Source of the DNA: JANWWM01 sp046719715
GTDB lineage: Bacteria > Bacteroidota > Chlorobiia > Chlorobiales > Thermochlorobacteraceae
Direction of reading: 5' to 3'
Length of the DNA stretch: 64,000 nt
Assembly (NCBI GenBank): GCA_046719715.1
Contig: JBDNCJ010000003.1
Span: 1 to 64,000 of the forward strand
In this document: positions 6,593 to 16,118 of the stretch, piece by piece
Position numbering within the stretch: position 1 is the stretch's first letter
Layout of the letters: every line of letters begins with the position of its first letter
Program-made: the position numbers and the translations under genes
Notes under the pieces: generated by a model
Databases searched by the model: none
The model's input: only the letters and a program-made list of their open reading frames with translations
Told to the model about the DNA's origin: nothing

Positions 6593-8992
6593 ATGATGAG
6601 TGCCCGTATTGAAAACGAAGAAATGAAAAAGGATAAAACCGTCACGCACACGCCGGCGCCTATTGCCACCACGCCAATTTTGCCCGACGATGAAGCGTTA
6701 AAAGTCGGGAAGGCGAAAGAGGTTGCCGCAGGCATTCCCGCCGTTGTGAGCGCAACGAAGCACGCCATTGCGGAGATGGGCGTTGCACGCGGCATGAAAA
6801 TGCTTTTGGAAGTCAATCAAATGGGCGGATTTGATTGCCCCGGCTGTGCGTGGCCTGACCCCGACGAACACCGTGCCGTCGCCGAATTTTGTGAGAACGG
6901 CGCCAAAGCGATTGCCGAAGAAGCCACCACAAAGCGCGTTACGGCAAACTTCTTCCGCGAACACTCCGTCTATGACCTCTCAAAGCGCACCGATTATTCG
7001 CTCGGCAAACAAGGTCGGCTGGTCGGACCGATGCGCTTGCGTCAAGGTGCCACACACTACGAACCCATTTCTTGGCGCGAAGCCTTTGAACTCATCGGCA
7101 AACATCTCAACGCGCTTGAGTCGCCTGACGAAGCCGTCTTCTACACTTCGGGCAGAACGAGCAACGAAGCGGCGTTTTTGTATCAACTCTTCGTACGCCA
7201 ATTCGGAACGAACAACTTGCCCGATTGCTCGAACATGTGCCACGAATCGAGCGGCGTCGGCTTGAAAGAAACCATCGGCATCGGCAAAGGCACCGTCAAA
7301 CTGTCCGACTTCGATTTAGCCGATGTGATTTTGGTAATTGGACAAAATCCCGGCACGAATCACCCGCGCATGCTCTCCGCGCTTCAATCCGCCGTGCGCA
7401 AAGGCGCGAAAGTTGTGCACATCAATCCGCTTCCCGAAACCGGCTTAAAGCGGTTCAAACATCCGCAAAACCCGATAGACCTTTTGGGCAAAGGCACAGA
7501 GCTCGCGCATCTTTTCCTTCAAGTGCGCATCAATGGCGACATCGCGCTCCTCAAAGGCGTGATGAAATCACTCTTGGCGGAGGAAGAGAAATCAGGAAAC
7601 GTCTTCGATAAACAATTTATCGCCGAAAAAACCACCGGCTACGATGCACTTATCGCCGACCTGCGCGCCACCGACTGGCAAACGATTATCGAGCAAAGCG
7701 GTATCTCGCGCGCGCAAATTGAGGAACTCGCTCACCTCATTAAAAACGCCAAACGCATGATTTCATGCTGGGCGATGGGATTAACCCAACACAAAAACGG
7801 CGTCGCCAATATCCAAACCGTTACCAACCTGCATTTGCTTTTGGGGCAAATTGGAAAGCCGGGCGCAGGACTTTGCCCCGTGCGCGGACACAGCAACGTG
7901 CAAGGCGATAGAACCATGGGCATTTACGAAAAGCCTGCTCCTACTTTTTTGGAATCACTGAAAAACGTTTTCGGATTTGAACCGCCGCAGAAGCACGGCT
8001 ATGATGTCGTCGAGGCTATCAAAGCCATGTATGAAGGCAAAGTTAAAGTCTTCATCGCGATGGGCGGAAATTTTCTTTCGGCAACGCCCGACACGAACTA
8101 CACGGCAAAAGCCTTACGCAATACCAATCTCACTGTTCATATTTCAACTAAACTCAATCGTGCGCATCTCATCACGGGCAAGGAAGCCTTGATTCTGCCT
8201 TGTCTCGGCAGAACAGAGCGCGATATGCAAAAGAGCGGATTGCAATTCGTAAGCGTTGAAAATTCAATGGGCGTGGTTCATTCGTCCCAAGGCTCTCTGC
8301 CGCCTGCTTCTGACCACTTGCTTAGTGAGCCTGCCATTGTTGCGGGCATCGCCAAAGCCACGCTGGGCTCTCGTAGCACTGTGGATTGGGATTGGCTCAT
8401 TGAAGATTACGACCGAATTCGCGACCTCATTGAAAAGACCATTCCCGGCTTTGAACGCTACAACGAGCGTGTGCGCGAAAAAGCCGGATTCTATCTTCCT
8501 AACGGTGCACGCGAAGGCGTCTTCAACACCAGCGACAAGAAAGCGCATTTCACCGTCCACCCGATTCCCATTCATCATCTTGAAGACGGGCAATACATCA
8601 TGATGACCATTCGCTCACATGACCAATACAACACAACCATTTATGGATTAGACGACCGCTATCGCGGCATTTACAACGGTCGGCGCATCATTTTCATGAA
8701 CCCTGACGATATGCGCAAAGCGAATTTGAAACAAGGCGACATCGTCGACCTGTTCAGCCACTTCAACGGCGAAGTGCGCACAGCGAAGCATTTTGTCGTT
8801 GTGCCGTTCAACATTCCCAAACAATGCACAGCCACCTACTTCCCTGAAACGAATGTGCTTGTGCCGATTGATAGTTACGCCGATAAAAGCCAAACGCCCA
8901 CATCCAAATTTATTTTGATAACCATTCAGCCGTCCAGCGGCACGCTTGCTGATGTCGAGCGCGAATCGGAATTAGTGGAAGCGATGGTGTGA
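6593..8992 (+). CDS. FdhF/YdeP-type molybdopterin oxidoreductase (formate dehydrogenase alpha-like)
   Basis: This is a 799-residue catalytic subunit of the DMSO-reductase superfamily, in the subgroup that includes E. coli YdeP. Visible marks are the N-terminal GFDCPGCAWPDPDEHR signature (about residues 80-95), the entry to the molybdopterin domain (RLVGPMRLRQG), a Cys in SNMCHESSGVGLKE at the usual molybdenum-ligand position, VIGQNPGTNHPRML, GQIGKPGAGLCPVRGHSNVQGDRTMG split over two pterin-binding stretches, and a C-terminal aspartate-decarboxylase-like fold domain (RSHDQYNTTIYG). It has no twin-arginine signal, so it is cytoplasmic. The physiological substrate of YdeP-type enzymes is poorly defined; formate is likely given FdhD next door but not proven. 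No electron-transfer subunit is adjacent. Confidence 0.9.
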   Translation: MMSARIENEEMKKDKTVTHTPAPIATTPILPDDEALKVGKAKEVAAGIPAVVSATKHAIAEMGVARGMKMLLEVNQMGGFDCPGCAWPDPDEHRAVAEFCENGAKAIAEEATTKRVTANFFREHSVYDLSKRTDYSLGKQGRLVGPMRLRQGATHYEPISWREAFELIGKHLNALESPDEAVFYTSGRTSNEAAFLYQLFVRQFGTNNLPDCSNMCHESSGVGLKETIGIGKGTVKLSDFDLADVILVIGQNPGTNHPRMLSALQSAVRKGAKVVHINPLPETGLKRFKHPQNPIDLLGKGTELAHLFLQVRINGDIALLKGVMKSLLAEEEKSGNVFDKQFIAEKTTGYDALIADLRATDWQTIIEQSGISRAQIEELAHLIKNAKRMISCWAMGLTQHKNGVANIQTVTNLHLLLGQIGKPGAGLCPVRGHSNVQGDRTMGIYEKPAPTFLESLKNVFGFEPPQKHGYDVVEAIKAMYEGKVKVFIAMGGNFLSATPDTNYTAKALRNTNLTVHISTKLNRAHLITGKEALILPCLGRTERDMQKSGLQFVSVENSMGVVHSSQGSLPPASDHLLSEPAIVAGIAKATLGSRSTVDWDWLIEDYDRIRDLIEKTIPGFERYNERVREKAGFYLPNGAREGVFNTSDKKAHFTVHPIPIHHLEDGQYIMMTIRSHDQYNTTIYGLDDRYRGIYNGRRIIFMNPDDMRKANLKQGDIVDLFSHFNGEVRTAKHFVVVPFNIPKQCTATYFPETNVLVPIDSYADKSQTPTSKFILITIQPSSGTLADVERESELVEAMV

Positions 8993-9124
8993 AATCGCAC
9001 TATTTTTTGCGAAACTCCCCCACTTTCAACCTTCGTTTTAATCATCAGTTACACACGTTAGTGATGTACTGCACAATCATCGTTCTGCATGGAAACGATT
9101 AGGCGGTGCTGATGTGTTACGCAG

Positions 9125-9748
9125 ATGTTTTTCTTTCATGATTTCCATCGACCTAAAAAACACGTGAAGATAAAAACTGCGATTTTTCTTGCACTTTTAT
9201 GGCTATTTGGTATCGGGTATGGTATGAGCATTTTAATGACGCATGAACGCACGCCGAGCTCCCAGTCAAACCCCTTTCCACCGTCGGGCGAATTACTGTT
9301 GTCGTTTCTTCACGACAAGCCGTTTGGTTTAGTCATGTTTGCGCATCCGCATTGTATTTGCACGAAGGCTTCGATTTCTGAATTGCAGTGGATTCTCTCC
9401 AAGTGTTCGGATAGCGTTCAAGCAACGATTCTCTTCGTTAAGCCAGAAGGGGCATCGGAAGATTGGGAAAAATCCGATTCGTGGCAGTTGGCTTGTGAAC
9501 TTCCCAATGTGCATGTGGTGGTTGATGAATCGGCAATGTTGGCTAAACGGCTCGGCGCACTAACCTCTGGGCAAACCTTTCTCATCAATTCAACAGGCAA
9601 CATTCTTTTTTCAGGCGGCATTACGAATGGACGCGGCGTTACGGGCGATAACGCAGGTCGGCGTGCGATTCTTTCCTTGGCTAAGACATCGCCAAGCAAC
9701 GAGCCTCCGCAAAGTACCGCGAACGTTTTTGGATGCACACTTTATTAA
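9125..9748 (+). CDS. RedB-like membrane-anchored thioredoxin-fold protein
   Basis: The 207-residue protein has one N-terminal membrane segment (about 17-38, TAIFLALLWLFGIGYGMSIL) and then a periplasmic thioredoxin-like domain. In place of CxxC it shows FAHPHCICTKAS, a C77-x-C79 pair, with further Cys residues in LACELP and in the C-terminal FGCTLY. The later segments TFLINSTGNILFSGGITNGRG and GDNAGR fit the RedB-type family as I remember it. It precedes by 30 bp a polytopic histidine kinase and a response regulator on the same strand, and so may feed redox or metal status to the kinase. That link rests only on gene order. An alternative GTG start lies at 9164. Confidence 0.7.
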   Translation: MFFFHDFHRPKKHVKIKTAIFLALLWLFGIGYGMSILMTHERTPSSQSNPFPPSGELLLSFLHDKPFGLVMFAHPHCICTKASISELQWILSKCSDSVQATILFVKPEGASEDWEKSDSWQLACELPNVHVVVDESAMLAKRLGALTSGQTFLINSTGNILFSGGITNGRGVTGDNAGRRAILSLAKTSPSNEPPQSTANVFGCTLY

Positions 9749-9778
9749 CTCTTTAACATTGCTAATCTCTGATTTTAT

Positions 9779-11344
9779 ATGACCACTTTATCCACAACCA
9801 AGACCGCTCCGTCGGAACGCACTACGTCTGTTGCACTGCGCGCAGAAGAACTTTTCAAAGAGCAACTCTTGCGCCTTCATAAAGAAAATGACCGCCTATT
9901 TGCTTGGCTACTAATTGGGCAGTGGCTCTTTGCGATTGGACTTGCGGCAACACTTTCCCCATTGGCGTGGGAAGGGCTGAACAATGCAATTCACCTTCAT
10001 GTCTGGATTGCATTGATTTTGGGTGCAATTATCATTTTACCAGCTGTCTTGCTTGGGTTTATGGCGTCGGGCAATGTGGTTACGCGACATTGCATTGCAA
10101 TTTCTCAAATTTTAATCGGTGCGCTTCTTATTCACCTCACGGGCGGTCGGATTGAGACGCATTTTCACGTGTTTGGCTCACTTGCCTTCTTAGCATTTTA
10201 TCGCGATTGGCGAGTGCTTTTAACCGCAACAATTTTTATTGCCGCCGACCATCTTCTTCGCGGCTTGTTTTATCCTGAATCCGTCTTTGGCGGCATTACC
10301 AACGTTATTCCACGTGTGCTCGAGCATGCCGCTTGGGTTATTTTTGAGAACATCTTTCTTGTCATCGGAATCCGTCGAAGCCTTTCCGAAATGAGGGAGC
10401 TCTCTATAGACCAAGCGCAACTTGAAGCGGACAAAGAGCAAGAACGGTTGCTTGGCGAACAGATTAAAGCCTCTCAAACGCAACTCGTTCAATCCGAAAA
10501 AATGGCATCGCTTGGTCAAATGGTGGCTGGACTTGCGCACGAAATGAACACGCCGCTTGGGTATGTGCAGAATAATTTGCAATCGCTCAAACAAGTCCAA
10601 TCCGAACTCACCGTTTTGGCGCAACGCTTTCAGATGACCCAAGAAGCCCTGCTCTCTGGAAAACTCGATCACTTGGAAACCATCTTAGTTGAAAACGCAC
10701 CCTACATCTCAAAGGTCAATCCGCAACGGCTTCAACGCGCCAATGATATTTTTAATGACGCCCTTGATGGCTTGAATCGCATGCGTGATTTGGTGTTAGA
10801 CCTTAAAAACTTCTCCCGACTTGAAGAAGCCGACATGAAACCTGCGAACATCAATTCATGCCTTGATAGCGCGCTGAAAATCCTTCATCACCAACTCAAA
10901 AATACTGTTGTGGTCGTCAAAGATTATGCGCAACTGCCCGATATGCTTTGCTTCCCTGCAAAACTTAATCAGGTCTTCTTGAACCTCATCAATAATGCCA
11001 TTTATGCGTGTGAAAAACGCTACGGTAATTCCCAAAAAGGCGTGATTACGATTGAGACCCGCAAAAAAGGCGACCTCGCCGTGATTAAAATTTCTGACAA
11101 CGGAACAGGCATTGCTGCCGAACATCTCAATAAAATTTTTGACCCCTTCTTCACAACCAAAGAGGTTGGTAAAGGAACAGGACTTGGACTCTCCATCACT
11201 TACAAAATCGTTCAAGAGCACACAGGAAATATTCGCGTGGTAAGCAAAGAGGGAGAAGGCACAACCTTTATCATCGAACTCCCCATTCGCACCGAGATTC
11301 TCAAAACATCACTTTTTGTTGAAACGGAACAGATGCCTGCGTAG
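9779..11344 (+). CDS. Polytopic sensor histidine kinase
   Basis: The 521-residue kinase has about six membrane helices in residues 42-200, then a coiled coil (about 205-240), a dimerisation/phosphoacceptor region with H254 in GLAHEMNTPLGY, and an ATPase domain with N-box (NQVFLNLINNAIYAC), G1 (ISDNGTGIA), F-box (FDPFFTTKEVGKG) and G2 (GTGLGLSI). The membrane region is rich in conserved-looking histidines (H119, H128, H130, H158, H183) around GGRIETHFHVFG and YRDWRVLL, which suggests binding of a metal, heme or quinone rather than a periplasmic ligand. It lies between the RedB-like gene and a tandem-receiver response regulator, which are its probable sensor partner and target. Confidence 0.9.
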   Translation: MTTLSTTKTAPSERTTSVALRAEELFKEQLLRLHKENDRLFAWLLIGQWLFAIGLAATLSPLAWEGLNNAIHLHVWIALILGAIIILPAVLLGFMASGNVVTRHCIAISQILIGALLIHLTGGRIETHFHVFGSLAFLAFYRDWRVLLTATIFIAADHLLRGLFYPESVFGGITNVIPRVLEHAAWVIFENIFLVIGIRRSLSEMRELSIDQAQLEADKEQERLLGEQIKASQTQLVQSEKMASLGQMVAGLAHEMNTPLGYVQNNLQSLKQVQSELTVLAQRFQMTQEALLSGKLDHLETILVENAPYISKVNPQRLQRANDIFNDALDGLNRMRDLVLDLKNFSRLEEADMKPANINSCLDSALKILHHQLKNTVVVVKDYAQLPDMLCFPAKLNQVFLNLINNAIYACEKRYGNSQKGVITIETRKKGDLAVIKISDNGTGIAAEHLNKIFDPFFTTKEVGKGTGLGLSITYKIVQEHTGNIRVVSKEGEGTTFIIELPIRTEILKTSLFVETEQMPA

Positions 11345-11392
11345 TTACTTCAATTCAATGTTAGAACACGAATTAAATTCAAAAACACAATC

Positions 11393-12334
11393 ATGGCACA
11401 TACGATTCTCTTCGTTGATGACGAAAGACCAATTCTATCATCGCTCGCCTTTTCATTTGAAGGACATTACCATGTTTTGACTGCACAAAGCGGCGAAGAA
11501 GCCCTGAATATCATTAAAACTCAACCTATCTCGGTCATTGTGAGCGACCAACGCATGCCGCTCATGACGGGTACTGAACTTTTAAGCCGTGTCAAACAAA
11601 TCAGTCCCGCAACCATGCGAATTCTGCTTACGGGCTATGCCGACATTGAGGCAATCATGAACTCTTTGAATGTAGGAAGTGTGTTTCGGTTTGTAAACAA
11701 GCCTTGGGATTCTGAAAAGTTGCACGCTACCATTCAATTAGCATGCCAAATTTATGACCAGATGAACCATCTTGTGAAAAACGCACCAATGCCAGAACCG
11801 TCGCAACAGTTCGCTCGAACTCCAAATGAGAAAAAGTCGCTCCTCTTTATCGATACGCCGAATAACCTTGCGGCACTTCGCAGTCTTTTTGAAACGGAGT
11901 ATCACGCCCTCGTCGCCGATTCGTTTGAGCAAGCCCTGCAACTTCTTCAATCAAACGAAATTTCAGTTCTAACAACCGAAGCGGAACTGAACGGCGAAGA
12001 GTGCGTGCCGTTTATCGTGGCATTGCGCGAACTCAAACCAAACTTGGCGACGATATTGCTTACAAACAGCAAAGATGCTTCTTTGGCAATGCGCCTCATC
12101 AATCAAGGGAGAATTTTTCGATATTTGGTCAAACCTTTTACTCGACAAACGCTCAAAGACACAATACGCGAAGCCATACATCAATACAGCAATAGCCTCG
12201 CTCCTGAAACTGTTGTTCGCCAACTTGAGCATAAGCGGATTTTCAATGGCGACACACCGCAAATTCACACGATGAGTCTCAACGATGTTATCCGTCGCGT
12301 GAACGCGAAATTATCGGTGGCGGCGAATTATTGA
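11393..12334 (+). CDS. Tandem receiver response regulator (REC-REC)
   Basis: The 313-residue protein has two receiver domains. REC1 (about 3-120) is complete: acidic pair D9-D10, phosphoacceptor D52 in VIVSDQRMP, T80 and K103 (VNKPWD), of the RpfG/HD-GYP-associated type. REC2 (about 148-265) keeps D154, T224 and K247, but the acceptor position is Glu (E196 in VLTTEAELN) and the second acidic residue is Thr, so it cannot be phosphorylated normally. A tail of about 45 residues follows without a recognisable output domain. It starts 48 bp after the kinase and is its likely partner. The output is probably by protein interaction. Confidence 0.88.
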   Translation: MAHTILFVDDERPILSSLAFSFEGHYHVLTAQSGEEALNIIKTQPISVIVSDQRMPLMTGTELLSRVKQISPATMRILLTGYADIEAIMNSLNVGSVFRFVNKPWDSEKLHATIQLACQIYDQMNHLVKNAPMPEPSQQFARTPNEKKSLLFIDTPNNLAALRSLFETEYHALVADSFEQALQLLQSNEISVLTTEAELNGEECVPFIVALRELKPNLATILLTNSKDASLAMRLINQGRIFRYLVKPFTRQTLKDTIREAIHQYSNSLAPETVVRQLEHKRIFNGDTPQIHTMSLNDVIRRVNAKLSVAANY

Positions 12335-12359
12335 TTCAGCCAACCGCACTCTCGAAAAA

Positions 12360-12417
12360 GCGCGTCGCTACAAGTTCGATTGTCTCAGTTTCAATCGGTC
12401 GGCTCGTAGCGGCGCGT
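12360..12417. terminator. Two-tier hairpin between convergent genes
   Basis: GCGCGTCGCTAC (12360-12371) pairs with GTAGCGGCGCGT (12406-12417) including two G-U pairs, and inside it CGATTG (12377-12382) pairs with CAATCG (12392-12397). CTTTACTTTTC follows on the plus strand. It lies between the ends of the response regulator and the outer-membrane protein, so a bidirectional terminator is likely. Confidence 0.5.
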
Positions 12418-12432
12418 CTTTACTTTTCAAGA

Positions 12433-12999
12433 TTAGAAATAGAAATTAAAGCCTGCGGTGATTTCGCTGGTTGCTGTTTGGGTCAGTGCGAATCCTGCAA
12501 CGACGGCAAAGCGCGTTTTTCTTGAAAGTCCAATATCTACGCCTGCAAAAAAGTTGATGGGCGTTGCGCTTGCGCCTTGCATAATGTAATCGCCATCAAT
12601 GCCCGTGATAAATCCAATTCCACCAAGATTAAAATCCAAAATTCCTCCGAAATCCAAACCACTGCCGATGCCGCCGGCATGTCCGCCGAAATAAGCGTCA
12701 AACCCGATACTGCGATTGGCAAAGAGCGTCATGCGAAGGTCGCCGCCGAAGTAAGGGTCGTAAGGATTTTGCCCGAAGCCAATGTGTCCATTGAGCGCAA
12801 TACCGTTGCGCAACCCGTAGGCAATCGTTGCATGTCCTAAAAATGTATCGTTGGCAAACAGCAATCCGCCGCGTGCGGCAATCGCTACATCGCCTTGACG
12901 CGGCAAGTAGCGCATAAACGGCGATGGGTTTCCAGCCAAAATTGGCTCTGAAAACAGTGCGAGAAAAAGGAAGGCGATGAAGAAGCGTTTTTTCGTCAT
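12433..12999 (-). CDS. Small outer-membrane beta-barrel protein
   Basis: The 188-residue product has a signal peptide (MTKKRFFIAFLFLALFSEPILA) and then alternating short beta strands rich in Gly and aromatics (GGLLFANDTFLGHATIAYGL, FGGDLRMTLFANRSIGFDAYFG). It ends in an aromatic terminal residue (FNFYF), the sorting signal of outer-membrane barrels. About eight strands are expected from the length. No specific function is evident. It is transcribed towards the response regulator and away from the TRAP operon end. Confidence 0.78.
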   Translation of the reverse strand: MTKKRFFIAFLFLALFSEPILAGNPSPFMRYLPRQGDVAIAARGGLLFANDTFLGHATIAYGLRNGIALNGHIGFGQNPYDPYFGGDLRMTLFANRSIGFDAYFGGHAGGIGSGLDFGGILDFNLGGIGFITGIDGDYIMQGASATPINFFAGVDIGLSRKTRFAVVAGFALTQTATSEITAGFNFYF

Positions 13000-13100
13000 G
13001 CTTTGAAATGTTTAGTTGTTGAGTAAGGTAACTTGTTGAATGCGGCAGAGTCGTTAAAGATAGCGCAAAATTCAGAGAGCCTTTATGCGCCAACAAAAAC

Positions 13101-14420
13101 TTAACGTCGCGCTGTCGGAACAAGCGAGGCAAGTTCAGGAAAAAAGAGCAGCAATGCTACGACCAAGAGTTGAAGCGCGATGAACGGCACTACCCCACGA
13201 TACACATCACCCGTTGAAATTTCAGGCGGTGCTACACCTTTCAGGTAAAAGAGCGTAAAGCCAAACGGCGGCGTCAGAAATGACGTTTGCAAACACACCG
13301 TAATTAAAACGCCCACCCAAATCAAATTAAAGTCATACTTCACGAGCAAGGGCGTAATGACAGGCACAAAAATGAAAATGATTTCGATGAAGTCAATGAA
13401 CGCACCGACGATGAAAATGCCAATTAGTACGAAGGCTAAAAAAAGTTGAGGGTTTAGCTTTGTGCTATCGAGCAGATGCACGAGCACATCGTCGCCGCCA
13501 ATGCCCCTGAACACTAAGCCAAACGCCGTTGCACCAACCAAGATGATGAAGACCATCGAGGTTAAAAATGTCGTTTCCTTGCAAGTGTCCAACAACACGT
13601 TCCAAGTGAGTTTTTTTTCAATGGCGGTCAAGATAGTCGCAACAAACGCGCCGACGGCGGCGGCTTCGGTCGGCGTGGCAATTCCCGTGTAGATTGAGCC
13701 TAAAACTGCCACCACCAATACTGCGGGCAAAACAAACGCTCGCACAATGCGCATGAGTGCGCCCTCGCGCCAAAATGAAGCAAGTTCATCGGCATGAATT
13801 GGCGGGGCTTGGTCTGGTTTGAAGAGTGCGACGGCGTAAATGTAAATCAGGTATGCAATCACAAGTATCACGCTCGGCACAAGGGCGGCGGCAAACATAT
13901 CGCCGACCGACACATTCATCACGCTGGCTAAGAGCACCATCACCACGCTTGGCGGCACCAGTTGTCCGAGTGTTCCAGCGGCGGCAATTGTCCCGGTTGA
14001 AAGGGATTTACTGAATCCACGTTTAAGCATTGTCGGCAGGCTCAAAAGTCCCATTGTTGTAACGGTTGCGCCGACAACGCCCGTCGTCGCTCCAAGCAAT
14101 GCGCCCACCACGACCACAGAAAGTGCCAAGCCGCCTTTCAATCGTCCGAGCAAGAGCGACATCGTATCGAGCAGCCGCTCGGCGATTCCCGATTTTTCAA
14201 GCATCACGCCCATAAAGACGAAGAGCGGCACAGCGATGAGCACATAATTCGTCATAATGCCAAAGACTCGCATCGGCAGTAGGTTGAAAAACTCAAAGCC
14301 AAAGACGAAATAGCCAAATACAATTGATAATCCGCCCAACGTGAAGGCAACGGGAAATCCCATCAACAGGAGGAGAATCAAACACAGGAAAAACAGAATC
14401 GTGAGCAGTTCAGGCGACAT
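13101..14420 (-). CDS. dctM: TRAP transporter large membrane subunit
   Basis: The 439-residue membrane protein carries the TRAP large permease features: a first helix followed by FPVAFTLGGLSI, repeated hydrophobic segments (about 12), GLALSVVVVGALLGATTGVVGATVTT spread over helix and loop, GTLGQLVPPSVVMVLLAS and TPTEAAAVGA, the conserved substrate and sodium path elements. It works with the small permease and the periplasmic binding protein in Na+-driven uptake. The ATG at 14420 overlaps the end of the small-subunit gene by 11 bp and has GGAAG before it. A longer TTG start at 14459 is unlikely. Confidence 0.95.
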   Translation of the reverse strand: MSPELLTILFFLCLILLLLMGFPVAFTLGGLSIVFGYFVFGFEFFNLLPMRVFGIMTNYVLIAVPLFVFMGVMLEKSGIAERLLDTMSLLLGRLKGGLALSVVVVGALLGATTGVVGATVTTMGLLSLPTMLKRGFSKSLSTGTIAAAGTLGQLVPPSVVMVLLASVMNVSVGDMFAAALVPSVILVIAYLIYIYAVALFKPDQAPPIHADELASFWREGALMRIVRAFVLPAVLVVAVLGSIYTGIATPTEAAAVGAFVATILTAIEKKLTWNVLLDTCKETTFLTSMVFIILVGATAFGLVFRGIGGDDVLVHLLDSTKLNPQLFLAFVLIGIFIVGAFIDFIEIIFIFVPVITPLLVKYDFNLIWVGVLITVCLQTSFLTPPFGFTLFYLKGVAPPEISTGDVYRGVVPFIALQLLVVALLLFFPELASLVPTARR

Positions 14421-14946
14421 CTTCCGACCGCTCCTTCCCTTCTCTCTCTTTTCCTTCAATCAAAAAGAGAATTTTCTCCAAGAGCATCGCCACGCCTTGT
14501 AGTATTAGTAATCCTGTGCCAATCACGATGAACGACTTTACAATCCAACGGAACGGCAAGCCGCCTGTATCGGGAGAGCCTTCGCCGCTTTCAAACGCAA
14601 CGAGTGCATATGGAAGTCCTGTGGAAATCAGCGTGAGCGAAAACGGCAAGAGCAAGAGTAGCACGCCGCAAACGTCAATCACGGCTTGCACGCGCGGGCT
14701 GGCTTTGGCGTAGAAAATATCGACGCGCACATGCCGCTCGTGTCGAAGCGTCCAGCCCGCACTTATCAAAAAGATGAACGCAAACATGTGCCACTCTAAC
14801 TCGTAAAACGCCGCACTCGATTGTTTTATGAGGTAACGCACAATCACGTCCATACACACAACCGCCACCAACAGTAGATTGAATACCGATGCCACCTTGC
14901 CAGCGACCTCGTTGAGCGATGAAATCAGTTGAATGATTGTTCTCAT
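14410..14946 (-). CDS. dctQ: TRAP transporter small membrane subunit
   Basis: The 178-residue protein has four membrane helices and the family pattern of an N-terminal helix (NLLLVAVVCMDVIVRY), then the paired ELEWHMFAFIFLISAGWTL and RHERHVRVDIFY motif, two further helices and a charged C-terminal tail (EGKEREGKERSEDVA). It is coupled translationally with the large subunit by an 11-bp overlap. The binding-protein gene lies 80 bp upstream on the same strand, giving the order dctP-dctQ-dctM. Confidence 0.95.
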   Translation of the reverse strand: MRTIIQLISSLNEVAGKVASVFNLLLVAVVCMDVIVRYLIKQSSAAFYELEWHMFAFIFLISAGWTLRHERHVRVDIFYAKASPRVQAVIDVCGVLLLLLPFSLTLISTGLPYALVAFESGEGSPDTGGLPFRWIVKSFIVIGTGLLILQGVAMLLEKILFLIEGKEREGKERSEDVA

Positions 14947-15026
14947 TTATGGTTTTTCGTCTTATGGAGCACAAACGACCTTGCCGTTTCTTTGATGTGG
15001 TTTAAATTCCCCGTCGCCGTAAAGCG

Positions 15027-16118
15027 TCATTCCAAATAGGGGCGCATCGCGTCTTCCGACTTCTTGTTCCACTCCAAAATGTTTTTCTTAAACGCGATTA
15101 AACTTTCGTAAGTCTTTTTTGCGATGGGGTCTTTGGCGGTTTCCTCTTCGGCGACTTCCTTAGCCAGTTTTTTCAATTCCATCAGCACGTCTTTTGGAAA
15201 CTCTTTCAGTTGGACCTTTTCCTCGTTGATGAGTTTTTGCAGGTAGGCATTGTTTTGTGCTTCAAACTCAGAAAGCACCCAAATGTTTGTGCGCGCCGCC
15301 GCCGTTCTGACAATTTCTTGCAAATCGCTTGGCAAGGCGTCAAAGGCTTTTTTATTGACGATGAGTTCAAAGGCGGTGCCGGGTTCGTGCCAGCCGGGAT
15401 AGTAGTAGTATTTGGCGACCTTATGCAAGCCAAGTTTGTAATCGTGATACGGTCCAATCCACTCGGTTGCATCGATGACGCCGCGCTCGAGGCTGGTGTA
15501 AATTTCAGGTGCGGCAAGCGTAACCGACGAGCCGCCGGCTTTCGTGATGACTTTTCCACCCCAGCCCGGAATACGCATCTTCAAGCCTTTGAGGTCATTG
15601 ACCGATTTAATTTCTTTATTGAACCAGCCGCCCATTTGAACGCCCGTATTTCCGCATAGAAACGGCACTACGCCGTGCGGGGCGTAGGCTTCTTCCCAGA
15701 GTTCTTTTCCGCCGCCGCCATAATACCACGCGTTAAATTGCTGTGCATTAAGCCCAAACGGAATTGACGCAAACAGCGGTGAGGCAGGCACTTTTCCTGA
15801 CCAATAATACGACGCGCTATGTCCCATTTCAGCCGTGCCTGCGCTGACGGCATTAAAGACTTCCAAGCCCGGCACCAACTCGTTTGCACCATAGACCTTA
15901 ATGCGAAGACGCCCACTCGAGGCGCTATCGACCCACTGCGCGAATTTTTCTGCGCCTTCTCCCAAAACAGGAAACTTCGGTGCCCACGATGTTACTAATT
16001 TCCAACTGTAAGTTTTGCTTGATGCGCCGCCCGATTGCGCTTGCTTGTTTTCACTGCATGCAGAAAAAAGGAAGAGCACTGCACACCACAGCGCGAGCGT
16101 TGAAGAGTTGCTTTTCAT
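15027..16118 (-). CDS. dctP: TRAP substrate-binding lipoprotein, probable 2-oxoacid type
   Basis: The start at 16118 gives 363 residues with a lipoprotein signal (MKSNSSTLALWCAVLFLFSAC), so it is membrane-tethered on the periplasmic side rather than free. The mature protein has the TRAP binding-protein pattern WKLVTSWAPKFPVLGEGAEK, a YYWSGKVPASPLF block, GNTGVQMGGWFNKEI, LKGLKMRIPGWGGKV and ATEWIGPYHD. The last three resemble the TakP group that binds 2-oxoacids such as pyruvate, or calcium lactate. That substrate is inferred from resemblance. The frame extends to 16241 but the extra 41 residues spoil the signal peptide. It is followed by dctQ and dctM. Confidence 0.92.
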   Translation of the reverse strand: MKSNSSTLALWCAVLFLFSACSENKQAQSGGASSKTYSWKLVTSWAPKFPVLGEGAEKFAQWVDSASSGRLRIKVYGANELVPGLEVFNAVSAGTAEMGHSASYYWSGKVPASPLFASIPFGLNAQQFNAWYYGGGGKELWEEAYAPHGVVPFLCGNTGVQMGGWFNKEIKSVNDLKGLKMRIPGWGGKVITKAGGSSVTLAAPEIYTSLERGVIDATEWIGPYHDYKLGLHKVAKYYYYPGWHEPGTAFELIVNKKAFDALPSDLQEIVRTAAARTNIWVLSEFEAQNNAYLQKLINEEKVQLKEFPKDVLMELKKLAKEVAEEETAKDPIAKKTYESLIAFKKNILEWNKKSEDAMRPYLE

